Notes: a model not told the origin generated them from the letters alone. Positions 44,566 through 54,160 are shown, counted from the first letter of the stretch. The stretch is 64,000 nt of DNA from Pseudalkalibacillus sp045920555 (GCF_045920555.1 NZ_CP174509.1:4464001-4528000); one strand, 5' to 3'. Numbers and translations: made by a program.

Positions 44566-44709
44566 TTTTTTAAGCAAAAAATAGAGTCTAACCAAAAAGT
44601 TTGTTAAAAATGAACTCCTCTATAAATACTATAAGAAATTTTCAGGCAAACCGCAACACAAATTTCAGAAAATTTTTATGATTTTGTCTTATATTTTACT
44701 CTGCTTGCT

Positions 44710-45207
44710 TTATGCTGATGGACGATTCATTTTTATTATTTCTTTGATTTGATCAATGTGTCTTCGCTCGTGATAACCGATAAATTCAATCCACTGCGAT
44801 AATTTCATAGGTCCGAAAATCGGATGAGAAAATGCCCTTTTTTCAAGTAATGAAGGGTCTTCAATATCCTCTAAAACCTGAGTAAGTTTATTTCTTGATT
44901 GCTGTAAAGCGATTTTTGCTTCATCTTTCGATTGATACCGTCCGATCGGGCGTACATACTCCGGAGCTTCTACAACCGGGTACCTTTTTGCGGAACGATA
45001 AACTGGATGATCGGGTGTTTCTGTATCGACTCCCTGACAGATTAAGTGTTCACATTGTTTGGTAATGACTTTCTCGATTAAAACAAGGTGCTCCAGTACT
45101 TCAAGAACAGACCAAGAATTCACTGATATACGGGATTGAACCTGATCTTCTGGAATTTCATCAATGACTCCCATTAATTCTTTCCTGCCTTCTTGAAAAA
45201 CGGACAC
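44710..45207 (-). CDS. DinB-family metal-dependent protein
   Basis: A 165-residue four-helix-bundle protein of the DinB/YfiT type. Likely metal ligands are the His in VLEVLEHLVLIEK and the pair in GYHERRHIDQIKEI, the expected third-helix and last-helix positions. GTG at 45207 has GAGGAGG at seven bases, whereas the ATG at 45213 directly abuts it. DinB relatives transfer bacillithiol or mycothiol in detoxification; the substrate here is unknown. Single gene. Confidence 0.85.
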   Translation of the reverse strand: MSVFQEGRKELMGVIDEIPEDQVQSRISVNSWSVLEVLEHLVLIEKVITKQCEHLICQGVDTETPDHPVYRSAKRYPVVEAPEYVRPIGRYQSKDEAKIALQQSRNKLTQVLEDIEDPSLLEKRAFSHPIFGPMKLSQWIEFIGYHERRHIDQIKEIIKMNRPSA

Positions 45208-45354
45208 TCCCATCCCTCCTCAAAAAACTTTAATGTCCACGATACCAATCTTCGACAAACACCTGGTAAAATCCCTTTATTTTTTATCATAATATGCTCG
45301 TATGTCCGGTAAAGGTGTTAATTTTTTCTCATTGATTAATAGCCAAGAAACTAA

Positions 45355-45388
45355 AAAAGAAACAGACGTTACATGCCTGTTCCTTTTT
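45355..45388 (-). terminator. Terminator of proline dehydrogenase gene
   Basis: Arms AAAAGAAACAG and CTGTTCCTTTTT in an AT-rich frame, ten bases beyond the stop at 45399. Confidence 0.7.
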
Positions 45389-45398
45389 TATGATCTAT

Positions 45399-46316
45399 TT
45401 ACTTTCCAAATACACCTTTTAGTACGAAAGCTACGTTAGCAGGTCGTTCAGCAAGGCGTCGCATGAAGTAACCATACCAATCATTTCCGTAAGGTACATA
45501 AACACGCATTTTATAACCTTCATCACGAAGCTGACGTTGTCGGTCAATTCGAATCCCGAACAGCATCTGGAACTCAAATTGGTCATACGAGATATTGTGC
45601 TCTTTCACAAGCTCTTTCGTATATGAAATGATATCATCATCATGAGTAGCGATTGCCGTATAATTACCATTCAATAAATGCATTTTAATGATTTTTTTGA
45701 AGTTCTCATCCACATCTTTTTTCTCTGGAAAAGCAACAGAAGGTGATTCCTTATAAGCCCCCTTCACCAATCGCAAATTCGGATTAAGGGAGTCGAGATC
45801 CTGAATATCCTCAACAGTTCGATACAAATAAGCTTGCAAAACTGTACCGATATTTTCGTATTCTGATTTCAGTTCCTTAAATATATCTATGGTAGCCTGA
45901 CAGCGTGCTTCGTCCTCCATATCAATGGTAACGAAGACCTCATTCTTATCTGCTGCTTCCATAATACGTTTCATATTATCTATTACTAATTCTCTGCTGA
46001 TATCCAGCCCCATTGAAGTCAATTTCAACGAAAGCTGAGAGTTCAATTTTTCTTTTGCTATCGATTCGATCGCTTCAATACAGTGATCGGCCATCTCTTT
46101 AGCCTCACGCTCGTTATCGACAAACTCTCCAAGGTGATCGATCGTAACGTAAAGCTCTTCCTCATTCAACTTTTTAATGGCTTCTATTGAACTTTCTAAC
46201 GATGCCCCAGCAACAAAGCGCCCTGCACCAAAGCGGAGGCCGTACCTCTTCGCCATCTCAGTTGCTACCTTATTTTTTCCCATGAATAAAAAGAAATTTT
46301 TCAGAATCTTTTCCAT
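45399..46316 (-). CDS. yusM: Proline dehydrogenase (YusM/PutB type)
   Basis: A 305-residue PRODH-type FAD enzyme, the short Gram-positive form. Family blocks are ATEMAKRYGLRFGAGRFVAG at the N-terminus, LRLVKGAYKESPSVAFP (core strand), FQMLFGIRIDRQRQLRDEGYKMRVYVPYGNDWYGYFMRRLAERPAN at the C-terminus, holding the conserved RRLAERPAN flavin/substrate residues. It oxidises proline to pyrroline-5-carboxylate. ATG at 46316 with GGGGGA. Position beside fadN fits yusM. Single gene. Confidence 0.93.
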   Translation of the reverse strand: MEKILKNFFLFMGKNKVATEMAKRYGLRFGAGRFVAGASLESSIEAIKKLNEEELYVTIDHLGEFVDNEREAKEMADHCIEAIESIAKEKLNSQLSLKLTSMGLDISRELVIDNMKRIMEAADKNEVFVTIDMEDEARCQATIDIFKELKSEYENIGTVLQAYLYRTVEDIQDLDSLNPNLRLVKGAYKESPSVAFPEKKDVDENFKKIIKMHLLNGNYTAIATHDDDIISYTKELVKEHNISYDQFEFQMLFGIRIDRQRQLRDEGYKMRVYVPYGNDWYGYFMRRLAERPANVAFVLKGVFGK

Positions 46317-46524
46317 AAAAAATCCCCCTATACTAAAAACGAATACAAAAGGTTGTTAGACTATATGTGAACGAAAACTAAATTTCTTAAACTCCAACAG
46401 TATTTTAACATTTTTTCGACAACATTTTTACTTTTTTCAAAATTTAATTTTTTCTACTTTAAAATTGTAATGATTCTTATAAAAGTGTAAAATTACACAA
46501 AAGCATTTAAGGGAGAAATTCGTA

Positions 46525-46977
46525 ATGAATATGAATCAGATGATTGAAATTGTTTCCTCAAAATTGAAATTAATCCGAATTGAACATGGTTACACCCAGG
46601 ATAAAATGGCGTACACATTGGGAATCTCTAAGAAAACACTTTTACAGATCGAAAAGCAAAGAACGCAAGCGAACTGGACGACGGTAGCAGCAGTAGCAGC
46701 TTTGTTCCGTAATAGCGAAATATTGAGAACAGCATTGGGCGGAGATCCGGTGGAACTTGTTGAAATCCTTGCCCACCATGGAATCGAACGGCCAAAAGAA
46801 CAAACATTAGGCGGAAAGGTATGGTGGAAGGATATGAAGCAAGAGAATGGATTCCGCCTTCAACAAAATTTGATCAGCAAACATTATAGGATTCTTGATG
46901 CCGATAATCACCGCTGGTACAGTTCGTTTGATGTAGACGAAGCTTACGAACGTTTAAATGAATTAGTAAACTCTTGA
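46525..46977 (+). CDS. XRE-family helix-turn-helix regulator
   Basis: A 150-residue protein. The N-terminal LKLIRIEHGYTQDKMAYTLGISKKTLLQIEKQRTQANW is a classic HTH_3 domain. The remainder (HHGIERPKEQTLGGKVWWKDMKQENGFRLQQNLISKHYRILDADNHRWYSSFDVDEAYERL) is a family-specific C-terminal domain I do not recognise. It is divergent from the proline dehydrogenase gene and precedes coat-protein genes, so it could regulate either. GGGAG precedes the ATG. Confidence 0.8.
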   Translation: MNMNQMIEIVSSKLKLIRIEHGYTQDKMAYTLGISKKTLLQIEKQRTQANWTTVAAVAALFRNSEILRTALGGDPVELVEILAHHGIERPKEQTLGGKVWWKDMKQENGFRLQQNLISKHYRILDADNHRWYSSFDVDEAYERLNELVNS

Positions 46978-47055
46978 TGCTGCTAGTTTGTATAACATTC
47001 GGGCATTGTGGAAACCTAACCTCGATATTAGGAAAAGATAAGAGGAGGGAACTCA

Positions 47056-47340
47056 ATGCAACAACAGCCACAACAAACACCTCAGAATCAACAAGGCTAT
47101 ATGCCACAACCTCCACGTGTCATGACTGGAAAGGATCATCTATATGTTACCGACATGATGGACTGGAACCTGCTGGCAGCAAAAAAGTGCAGTTATTTTG
47201 CTAAACAGTGCAAGGATCAACAAGTTAAAGCAGCGATCGAACAAGCAGCACAAATGCATGCTCGTCACTATGACCAAATCTTGCAACATCTTCAAAGCCA
47301 TTTGGGAGATCAAATTCAAAACCAGAACATGACGCAATAA
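47056..47340 (+). CDS. Spore coat-like protein, CotF-related
   Basis: A 94-residue Gln-rich protein. The N-terminus is a QQQPQQTPQNQQGY low-complexity stretch, followed by a CotF-like helical core DHLYVTDMMDWNLLAAKKCSYFAKQCKDQQVKAAIEQAAQMHARHY. Ribosome site AGGAGGGA. First of a two-gene coat pair located where B. subtilis has yusN. Probably expressed in the mother cell. Confidence 0.75.
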   Translation: MQQQPQQTPQNQQGYMPQPPRVMTGKDHLYVTDMMDWNLLAAKKCSYFAKQCKDQQVKAAIEQAAQMHARHYDQILQHLQSHLGDQIQNQNMTQ

Positions 47341-47351
47341 GGAGGGTTAAG

Positions 47352-47678
47352 ATGAAAATTCAAAATCCAGAAACAAACATACCGAAAACACCAGAAATGA
47401 ATGACCGTGATTTCATCAATGACGTATTAGCAACAGAAAAATATTTGACAGATGCATACTCGACCGCATTGAACGAAGCAAGCCATCAAGCGCTTTACCA
47501 GGACATTTCGTCTATAGCAAAAGAAACGCAAGATTGCCAGCGTAACGTGTTAAATGTAATGTTCCAAAAGGGCTGGTACACATTTGAACAAGCGCAGCCC
47601 CAAAAACTGCAACAAGCTTACCAACAATTTTCCGGCTATAAGAATCAACTCCCCAACGGAGGAACACCAATGCAATAA
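47352..47678 (+). CDS. yusN: Spore coat protein, CotF family (YusN-like)
   Basis: A 108-residue protein with the CotF helical module: NDRDFINDVLATEKYLTDAYSTALNEASHQALYQDISSIAKETQDCQRNVLNVMFQKGWYTFE. Eleven bases after the previous coat gene, with GGAGG. The C-terminal tail is Gln/Pro-rich. Likely a coat component; partner proteins are not identifiable. Confidence 0.8.
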   Translation: MKIQNPETNIPKTPEMNDRDFINDVLATEKYLTDAYSTALNEASHQALYQDISSIAKETQDCQRNVLNVMFQKGWYTFEQAQPQKLQQAYQQFSGYKNQLPNGGTPMQ

Positions 47679-47704
47679 GGTTGAAAACTTGGCCATATTC
47701 GGTA

Positions 47705-47974
47705 GCGAAATTTGCGACACACTCCTGCGGGAATAGCGAGCCAGGCGAGAACCTGCAGTTTGGATGCAGAAGTGATGTCCAGCTCAGCGACTAGTCACTT
47801 GGATCACTTCAAACTTCCTGCGGCGGCAACACACTGATTTTACATCTTATGTGTGAGCCCACGCAGAACCGAACTTTGTTTGGTTCGAGCTCTCGTCAGT
47901 TTTCCAGTGACCTACGTAACTAAGCCGGTCGCTTCCGCTTTTCTTCTGTCCGCGGAAAGGGAGTGAATTTCGCG
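47705..47974. repeat. Dispersed GC-rich palindromic repeat, copy C
   Basis: Starts GCGAAATTTGCGACACACTC and ends CGCGGAAAGGGAGTGAATTT. The interior holds the first module of copy A in inverse orientation (CAGTGACCTACGTAAC, GGTCGCTTCCGCTTTTCTTC, GCGACTAGTCACTTGGATCA). It fills the gap between the coat pair and the YusU-like gene. Confidence 0.8.
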
Positions 47975-48010
47975 ATACAATCAACTTTAACAGTGCTAAG
48001 TGTGAAAAAA

Positions 48011-48034
48011 AGGCTTGGTTTGTGGACCAAGCCT
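48011..48034 (-). terminator. Terminator of the yusU-like gene
   Basis: Arms AGGCTTGGT and ACCAAGCCT; the minus strand continues with TTTTTTTCA. Confidence 0.75.
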
Positions 48035-48055
48035 CATCCTTTTACAATCTGTAAA

Positions 48056-48307
48056 TTATTTCTTCTGCTCATTCCGATATAGTTCATTCTGCTCGCGAAT
48101 CTCCTGGATGAGTTCTTTCATCCCTTCTTTTGCATCAGGGTACTGGTCGTTCCAGTGTTTGACAAGAGGCGGCATCGACTTTGACATGTACGTGTAGAGC
48201 GCCCACATCTGCACTTTCTCTTTCAACTCGTCGTCTGACTCTCCTAATAACAGCTCTGTATATTTGGTAAGTAATCCATCGAACTGTTCCCTTAGTTTTT
48301 GATCCAT
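48056..48307 (-). CDS. yusU: YusU-like protein (DUF2573)
   Basis: An 83-residue acidic helical protein: DQKLREQFDGLLTKYTELLLGESDDELKEKVQMWALYTYMSKSMPPLVKHWNDQYPDAKEGMKELIQEI. The ATG at 48307 has GGAGG at ten bases. Size and position agree with YusU/DUF2573 of Bacillus. Function unknown. Confidence 0.7.
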   Translation of the reverse strand: MDQKLREQFDGLLTKYTELLLGESDDELKEKVQMWALYTYMSKSMPPLVKHWNDQYPDAKEGMKELIQEIREQNELYRNEQKK

Positions 48308-48369
48308 CAAATCACCGTCCTCCATATTTGTTGTCATTCTATCATAGGAAATCTCTTAATAAAAACAGC

Positions 48370-49020
48370 TCAAGCATCGAACCATTTATTCTTCATCGCT
48401 AAAATCGCAGCTTGGGTACGATCGTGTAATCCTAACTTTCCAAGTATGTTGCTGACATGGGTTTTAACCGTCTTTTCTGTAATGAAAAGCTCACTGGATA
48501 TTTCCTTATTGTTTCGTCCAAGGGTGATCTGACGGAGGACATCTTTTTCTCTAGCAGTCAATTGGTTGAAGCTTTGTTCGGCTTCTGTCGTTTTTGTGCC
48601 ATTCGAAACATGGCTCAACAGTTGAGAGGTCGCTGTCGGGTGGAGATGGGTTTGACCGGAATAAACAGCTTTGATTGATTTTACCAGTTCATCAGGCTCG
48701 ATATCCTTCAATTGATAACCATCTGCTCCTGACTGTAATGCAGGGACGACATGATCCTGGTCTGAAAAGCTCGTAAGGACGATGATTTTCATTTCGGGAT
48801 GTTCGTTTTTTATACGTTTTGTGGCCTCGATTCCGTCCATGACAGGCATGGTCAAATCCATCAAAACAACGTCAGGCTGTAAATCTCTTACTTGTTGGAT
48901 CGCTTCCTCCCCGTTCGAGGCTTCCCCTACCAAGTCGATATCAGTCTGAGTGCCGAGAAAGAACCTAAGCCCTTTTAAAACCATCAGATGGTCATCCACT
49001 AACAATACTTTAATCCCCAT
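48370..49020 (-). CDS. NarL/LuxR-family response regulator
   Basis: A 216-residue regulator. The receiver domain has VLLVDDHLMV and phospho-acceptor Asp55 in VVLMDLTMPVMDG, and the C-terminal LuxR helix-turn-helix is LTAREKDVLRQITLGRNNKEISSELFITEKTVKTHVSNILGKL. It overlaps the upstream histidine kinase gene by eleven bases and is its cognate regulator. The pair resembles YhcY/YhcZ-type GAF-kinase systems of B. subtilis; the signal is unknown. Confidence 0.92.
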   Translation of the reverse strand: MGIKVLLVDDHLMVLKGLRFFLGTQTDIDLVGEASNGEEAIQQVRDLQPDVVLMDLTMPVMDGIEATKRIKNEHPEMKIIVLTSFSDQDHVVPALQSGADGYQLKDIEPDELVKSIKAVYSGQTHLHPTATSQLLSHVSNGTKTTEAEQSFNQLTAREKDVLRQITLGRNNKEISSELFITEKTVKTHVSNILGKLGLHDRTQAAILAMKNKWFDA

Positions 49021-50611
49021 CGAAACTCCCTCTTTCCTGCTTGATTTGAAATCTTACTTCTACTGTCGTTCCCATACCTAGCTCGCTTTCGATTTTCATC
49101 TGCCCCCCCATGATTTCTGTACGTTCTTTCATACTTGAAAGACCGAACGACCAACTATTACCATCCCTGAGAGTGAAGCCACATCCCTCGTCCTGAATAT
49201 GTAAGACGACTTCATCTTTTTTCCGGCTTAAAAACAGGTGAACCTCGTTTATACGTGAATGCTTATGGACATTATTCAACGCTTCCTGGCCGACACGCCA
49301 CAACGTTTCTTCAACTAATCTAGGAATATTCCCTACTCCTTCAATCTGTTCGTTGACATTCAATCCTAAAGATTCACCATATTTTTTCAGGGAAACGATG
49401 ACCCCTTCTTCCAATCCTGCAGGCTTTAATTGCCAGATCATCGCTCTCATTTCACCAACGACCTCTTGGGACAAAGCCTGCAATTCGGTTAACGATTCTA
49501 CAATCATTTCATTTTCCGGTAATTGTTTCACGTATTCCTTGAGGCCCCGTGCAGTCAAGCTTAATGAAAAAAGCTTTTGGTTCACAGAGTCATGTAAATC
49601 ACGGGCTAGACGATTCCGTTCCTCAATCAGTGCAAGCTCTCGACTCCTCTCGAACAGGCGCGCCTTTTCCAGTACAAGCGCTAGATGATCCCCTAACGCC
49701 TTGAGAACATCATTATCAATATCGTTCGAGTTTTCCGCTTCTAGATTTCCGATCAGACAACCGATCCACTCTTCTCCGATCAATAAAGGTACGTTGAAGG
49801 ACTTTCCGACGGTTAATTCATAGTTGTTCAACTCTTGTTGGATTTTAGGATTGTGAAGAGAGCCTTCTAGATCACCATCAGGAGAAATCGGATATCGCTT
49901 ATGTACTTTTTGTGAAGCTCCTTGAAAATAGGTCGCTCGTAAAGCGAGGATATTTTCCTCTTTAATAAATAAGGCCAGTGAACCCAAGTCGAATAAGCGA
50001 CCGATATTTTCAACCGCATATTGAGGCAGATGATGGATATCATCCATTTTCCAGATAGAGCGGCTGAATTCGTCCAGCTTCGCATATTGTTCCGCTTTTT
50101 TCTGTTGGGTTTCAAACAATTTTGTCCGCTTGATCGCCGTGCCAATTTGATAAGAGACTGATTGCAGCAGGTCCAGTTCGTCTTCCGTAAACTCGTTTTT
50201 CCCAGGTTCTGCTACATTCAACAGGCCGAATTTCTCGCCGCCAGCAATAAGGGGAACTGTCGCATGATGAGTAATCCCTTTCGTATCACCCCAATCATAC
50301 TCGATCGCATCTTCAATACGCTTGCAATTGATGATGTTGACGGCCTTTTGCAAACGGCCATCCCAAATCTTATCTAAACACCAGCAACCACCCTGGCACA
50401 TCGGTTTCTTCTCATCCCAGGACAAGGCTGGAGGCAGGTTCACATCCGCAACGAAAGTATAATTAGGTTCTTTACTTGTCAAAAAAATCCAACCAGTGGA
50501 CAAACCAGTCACTTCCAGCAGCTTTTCCAACACAGACTGGAGCATCTCTTTCAAATCATTAGATTGATTCAACGTCTCAGCGATCACTTTCAACGTATGA
50601 ACTCTAGACAT
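49010..50611 (-). CDS. GAF-domain sensor histidine kinase
   Basis: A 533-residue soluble-looking kinase with no transmembrane segment. Two GAF-type domains occupy about residues 10-170 and 185-335. The first contains WCLDKIWDGRLQKAVNIINCKRIEDAIEYDWGDTKGITHHATVPL, with several Cys residues (CQGGCWC) that could sense a ligand or redox state. HisKA_3 is in LALIEERNRLARDLHDSVNQKLFSLSL with the phospho-accepting His. The ATPase ends with HIQDEGCGFTL and SSMKERTEIMGG. The ATG at 50611 is preferred over the GTG at 50620. Confidence 0.9.
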   Translation of the reverse strand: MSRVHTLKVIAETLNQSNDLKEMLQSVLEKLLEVTGLSTGWIFLTSKEPNYTFVADVNLPPALSWDEKKPMCQGGCWCLDKIWDGRLQKAVNIINCKRIEDAIEYDWGDTKGITHHATVPLIAGGEKFGLLNVAEPGKNEFTEDELDLLQSVSYQIGTAIKRTKLFETQQKKAEQYAKLDEFSRSIWKMDDIHHLPQYAVENIGRLFDLGSLALFIKEENILALRATYFQGASQKVHKRYPISPDGDLEGSLHNPKIQQELNNYELTVGKSFNVPLLIGEEWIGCLIGNLEAENSNDIDNDVLKALGDHLALVLEKARLFERSRELALIEERNRLARDLHDSVNQKLFSLSLTARGLKEYVKQLPENEMIVESLTELQALSQEVVGEMRAMIWQLKPAGLEEGVIVSLKKYGESLGLNVNEQIEGVGNIPRLVEETLWRVGQEALNNVHKHSRINEVHLFLSRKKDEVVLHIQDEGCGFTLRDGNSWSFGLSSMKERTEIMGGQMKIESELGMGTTVEVRFQIKQERGSFDGD

Positions 50612-50721
50612 GCCACCCACCCGCTTTCTCTTTATCTAAAAGTTTTTACTGCAAATTATACATGAAAATCCGCCAATCTATGTCCTCACATAAAAAGACG
50701 GATTACATAATAACTATTTTG

Positions 50722-51276
50722 CTATCGAACGTTCTGTTCCTGCTTAACACCAAGTTTTTCTGTCAAATCGACAAGCAGGTCCGTGATCACTTGCAAACGT
50801 TCTACTGATTCACGATCGACCAGATCATAATTTTCATCGTAACATTCAGGGTCAGAAACGAATTGATCAGGCAACACGAAAGCATATAGACCTCTCAGCA
50901 CTGTCCTCATATTGTTCAACGCGTTGATGCCGCCTTTACTGCCACCAGAGGCTGCTGCAATGGCCGCTGGTTTATGCTTGAAATGAGTACCTCCAAGGAA
51001 ATCCAATGCATTTTTCAAAACCCCGCTCATTCCATTATGATACTCAGGTGAAGTGATGAAGAATCCATCAGCCTCTTTCGCTTCTTTATAGAGCTTTTGA
51101 AGGGAATCATTTTCTTTATTATCTTCATCCCCAGGAAAAAGCGGTAATTTTTCTATTCCAAGGTCATAGTAGGCCACCATGACACCTTTCTCTTCCAATA
51201 GTTCTTTCACAAGCTTTGCAATGCCACGTGTCCTCGATTTTTCCATCGGACTACCATTGATCACTAGGATGTTCAC
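50722..51276 (-). CDS. NADPH-dependent FMN reductase
   Basis: A 184-residue flavodoxin-fold reductase. The FMN phosphate loop is ILVINGSPMEKSRTRGIAK, and ITSPEYHNGMSGVLKNALDFLGG is the YNGSxPGxLKNAID-like family motif. GTG at 51276 (AAAGGTG at ten bases) gives the standard N-terminus; an upstream GTG at 51288 is an alternative. Related to azo- and chromate-reductase-type flavoproteins. Single gene. Confidence 0.88.
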   Translation of the reverse strand: MNILVINGSPMEKSRTRGIAKLVKELLEEKGVMVAYYDLGIEKLPLFPGDEDNKENDSLQKLYKEAKEADGFFITSPEYHNGMSGVLKNALDFLGGTHFKHKPAAIAAASGGSKGGINALNNMRTVLRGLYAFVLPDQFVSDPECYDENYDLVDRESVERLQVITDLLVDLTEKLGVKQEQNVR

Positions 51277-51416
51277 CAAAAACCACACCTTTTTCTGTAT
51301 TATTTATCATCAGTGTAACCAAAACGGCATGTTCAGACATCCGGTAAAGGATTGAAAAACCAATCATCAAATGGTTGTATAAATTCACACGATTCCTACG
51401 ACTAAAGTTGTAGAGA

Positions 51417-52499
51417 TTAGACAACACCCGACATTAATGAAAAATAAAATAAAGCAGAGGTAATTAGACCAAGTCCCACACTGATGACAACAGGAAACTG
51501 TTTGATAAGACTGAACAATGTCACCATTATCATAACGATTCCTCCAACTCCCCATAGCAACGTTTCCTTGGTCAAGATAAAGGATATCACTGATTGAGAA
51601 TCGATTTTCCCGTCAAAAAAGTACATGAATAAAGGTGAAGGAGGTTCTTGCTGAATCGTCCGCCACACTTCATGAGGAGGAACCTGCTGGGACAGAAATG
51701 CGGTAACCGAAAAAACAAAAAGAACAAGGATTGTTTCCCCCTGGAGCGACCTTTTTACATGCTTGTTCCCATTTCTTTGAATCGATTTTTTCAAATAAAA
51801 CCCGTGGATACAAGCATAAAGAAGTACCGGTATCAATAACAGGTGCTTAATCACTAAAGCTTGACCGTATGATAAAACCCATGAATCAACATATTGCGGC
51901 GCTACGATTTCGTTGATCAACAGGCCGCCTCCGGTCAATATGAGAACAGCACCGATTGAAAATGGCGTATACCACTTCAAGAACGGAATCCAATCCGAAT
52001 TACGTGCGGAACCCCATGCCACGTATAAAAGTATACCGATCCATCCTGCTATCGCGATCACATGTAAGAAATGCGCGAGAAATCCGACTACAGGGTAGAG
52101 TGAGGCAGGGTGACTTGCAAATGAGAATGAACTGATCAAAATGACACTTAAAAATACACCGAGCCTGGCATAGAACGTCGTTTTATCCAAATCATTCTTA
52201 TAGACAAGGAAAAATAAAACACCAGCAATCAAAAGGCTCGCAAACCATGCTTTCCCGACATTGAAAGAAAACAACACCGAGGTAAAGGTATCCCAGTAAC
52301 CGATGCTCTTAGATAGGTACTGGATGATCTGCAAGAGCTGGACGAACATAAGGATCGGAATTGAAACAATGATCCATAATAACAGTTCCTTAGGAACAGC
52401 CACTTTCGGTTTATGTTTTTCAGGGATTGACTGAAGCAGTAAACCACCTAAGAGTAAAGAGAATGCTAAATACAAGATCCCTTTGAACAATATGATCAT
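51417..52499 (-). CDS. CopD-family copper transport membrane protein
   Basis: A 360-residue protein with eight or nine transmembrane helices. The CopD domain is HFLHVIAIAGWIGILLYVAWG with the His residues expected in copper-handling helices, and LLINEIVAPQYVDSWVLSYGQALVIKHLLLIPVLLYA. The ATG at 52499 overlaps the copC stop as ATGA. In Bacillus YcnJ a single protein carries CopC and CopD domains; here they are separate genes. It probably imports copper for cuproenzymes such as oxidases. Confidence 0.85.
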   Translation of the reverse strand: MIILFKGILYLAFSLLLGGLLLQSIPEKHKPKVAVPKELLLWIIVSIPILMFVQLLQIIQYLSKSIGYWDTFTSVLFSFNVGKAWFASLLIAGVLFFLVYKNDLDKTTFYARLGVFLSVILISSFSFASHPASLYPVVGFLAHFLHVIAIAGWIGILLYVAWGSARNSDWIPFLKWYTPFSIGAVLILTGGGLLINEIVAPQYVDSWVLSYGQALVIKHLLLIPVLLYACIHGFYLKKSIQRNGNKHVKRSLQGETILVLFVFSVTAFLSQQVPPHEVWRTIQQEPPSPLFMYFFDGKIDSQSVISFILTKETLLWGVGGIVMIMVTLFSLIKQFPVVISVGLGLITSALFYFSLMSGVV

Positions 52500-53086
52500 T
52501 CTGCAGCCTTCTTCCGTAGAAGCCACCAGATTAGACCTATACCAGCAAGTACAGCAATAGAAGCGATCCCGATAACGACTGGAGATAATCCATCTTCTAC
52601 TTTACCTTGATTGTTTTCTCCTGTTGCGGAATCCTGATTTTTTTCAGATGGTTGTTCCACTTGATCCTCATCTGTATTTTGATTTTCCTCAGAATCATCC
52701 GATTCATTTCCAGATCCTTCTGTTTCACCTGTGTCTACTGAAAACGTAAATTCGCCCTCAACAACGTGGGAGTCCTCTGAAATAATCTCATATGAAACAG
52801 TATAAGCCCCGGTTTGCAAAGGTTCCGATAACTGGCCAAGCATTACATCATTCTGAATGTCTACTGACTCTACTTCTCTAGACACTCCACCCTGATCTGT
52901 GACCGTGAATTTACTGCCCTCTTTGATTTTCGAATTGAACTTGAAAGTAATGATATCTAGAGAATGCTTCACAACTTCTCCATCTTCAGGCGATGTACCT
53001 TGCAGAGACGAATGCGCATTTGAAGATATAGGATTGCTCATCATCGTAAAAATGATTATAAAACAGATGATCAAATATTTATGCAT
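52496..53086 (-). CDS. CopC-domain copper-binding protein
   Basis: A 196-residue exported protein. Signal peptide residues 1-24, with the mature chain starting at His25 (NAHSSLQG), the known N-terminal copper ligand of CopC proteins. The domain ends with SEDSHVVEGEFTFSV, which carries a second His ligand. A linker rich in Glu/Asp/Gln/Ser follows (about residues 115-165), then a transmembrane helix at 172-191 (PVVIGIASIAVLAGIGLIWW) with RKK after it, so the copper domain is tethered outside the membrane. In an operon with the CopD gene. Confidence 0.88.
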   Translation of the reverse strand: MHKYLIICFIIIFTMMSNPISSNAHSSLQGTSPEDGEVVKHSLDIITFKFNSKIKEGSKFTVTDQGGVSREVESVDIQNDVMLGQLSEPLQTGAYTVSYEIISEDSHVVEGEFTFSVDTGETEGSGNESDDSEENQNTDEDQVEQPSEKNQDSATGENNQGKVEDGLSPVVIGIASIAVLAGIGLIWWLLRKKAAE

Positions 53087-53187
53087 AAGATGTTCGATCC
53101 TTTCTTTTCAACTATCGAATCCATCTTACCACCTGTGCATTCCCGTTTCTACTTTGTTCACATATCTTTAACTATTTGGCGTTGCTA

Positions 53188-53972
53188 TCATTCTAAAAAT
53201 GCCCGGATGGCAAGTTGGAATCTCTCTTGTTCTTCCAGGAAAGGATAGTGATTACTGTATTGGAATCGTAAAAAGGTCGACTCACCATCATGTATTTCTT
53301 CCGAGCATTCGATCGGACACTGGACATCTTGTTCTCCGCATATTATCAATGTTGGAGTTGAGATATCTCCCAATTTACCCCTCAGATCGAAATTCGGAAA
53401 ATCATACTCTCCGAAGTAATCCAATCGTATTGTTGCCATCTTTTTAAAAACATCTGCAGAAAAATAACGTTCATAATTTTCAGGATCTTGTAATGACCAT
53501 TTCGTCCGTTCACGTGAAAGCAGCTTACGTTCATCAGGGTGTAGACAATTTGACTTCAGGCGATTGATCAATTCTTGCATTCTATTGAACTGTGGATGAT
53601 CTTGGTGATAGATACTGTCTTTCTTTGACGCATACTCCCCACTTACTGCACTTCCTACTAAAACCAACCGGTTTAAGGAGTCTGGAAATTCCAGGGCATA
53701 AAGGAGACCAAGCATCCCTCCTGTTGAATGTCCTGCAAACGCCCATTCTTTTAGGCCTAATGCTTTCCTCAGGGCTTCCAGGTCCTTTACAGTTTCGAAC
53801 ATCGATAATTCCTCGATGTTTTCATATTTGTGAATATATTTGCAAAATGGTCCCCAGTTTCATTGAATTCTGAATATAGATGTGTGATACATACTGGGAT
53901 CCCATCTCCTTTAGTAAAAATCTCGAACGTTCCCCGCCCTGTTTCAATCAACTGCGTTTTCCACGTACTCAA
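53188..53972 (-). pseudogene. Alpha/beta hydrolase, disrupted
   Basis: The N-terminal part, from a TTG at 53972 with AAGGAGAG at seven bases, reads TWKTQLIETGRGTFEIFTKGDGIPVCITHLYSEFNETGDHF. The C-terminal part resumes in another frame at about 53820 with MFETVKDLEALRKALGLKEWAFAGHSTGGMLGL. It has the nucleophile elbow GHSTGG, TLIICGEQDVQCP (Asp) and the catalytic His in SNHYPFLEE. About 20 residues expected between the parts are missing and the frame changes near 53820. The gene is broken by a small deletion; the usual length would be about 285 residues. Confidence 0.75.
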
Positions 53973-54144
53973 TCCACCACTCTCCTTATCTCTAACTATT
54001 TTATAGGAAGAAATTTCCCTTTTATTATGATCCAAAACCTCTGATTTTTCGTTGGCTTTTTGAGTCTCTTTGAAAGTTTACTCAACCGTGTAAATGTTCT
54101 TATCCTGAATCCTAGATAGCGATGCAGTTTTTGCTTTGTAACTT

Positions 54145-54160
54145 AATTTGTATACAAATT
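54145..54160. promoter_or_regulatory. Candidate MarR operator
   Basis: A perfect 16-base palindrome AATTTGTATACAAATT, 60 bases upstream of the marR start. It is likely to overlap the promoter region and suggests autoregulation. Confidence 0.55.
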
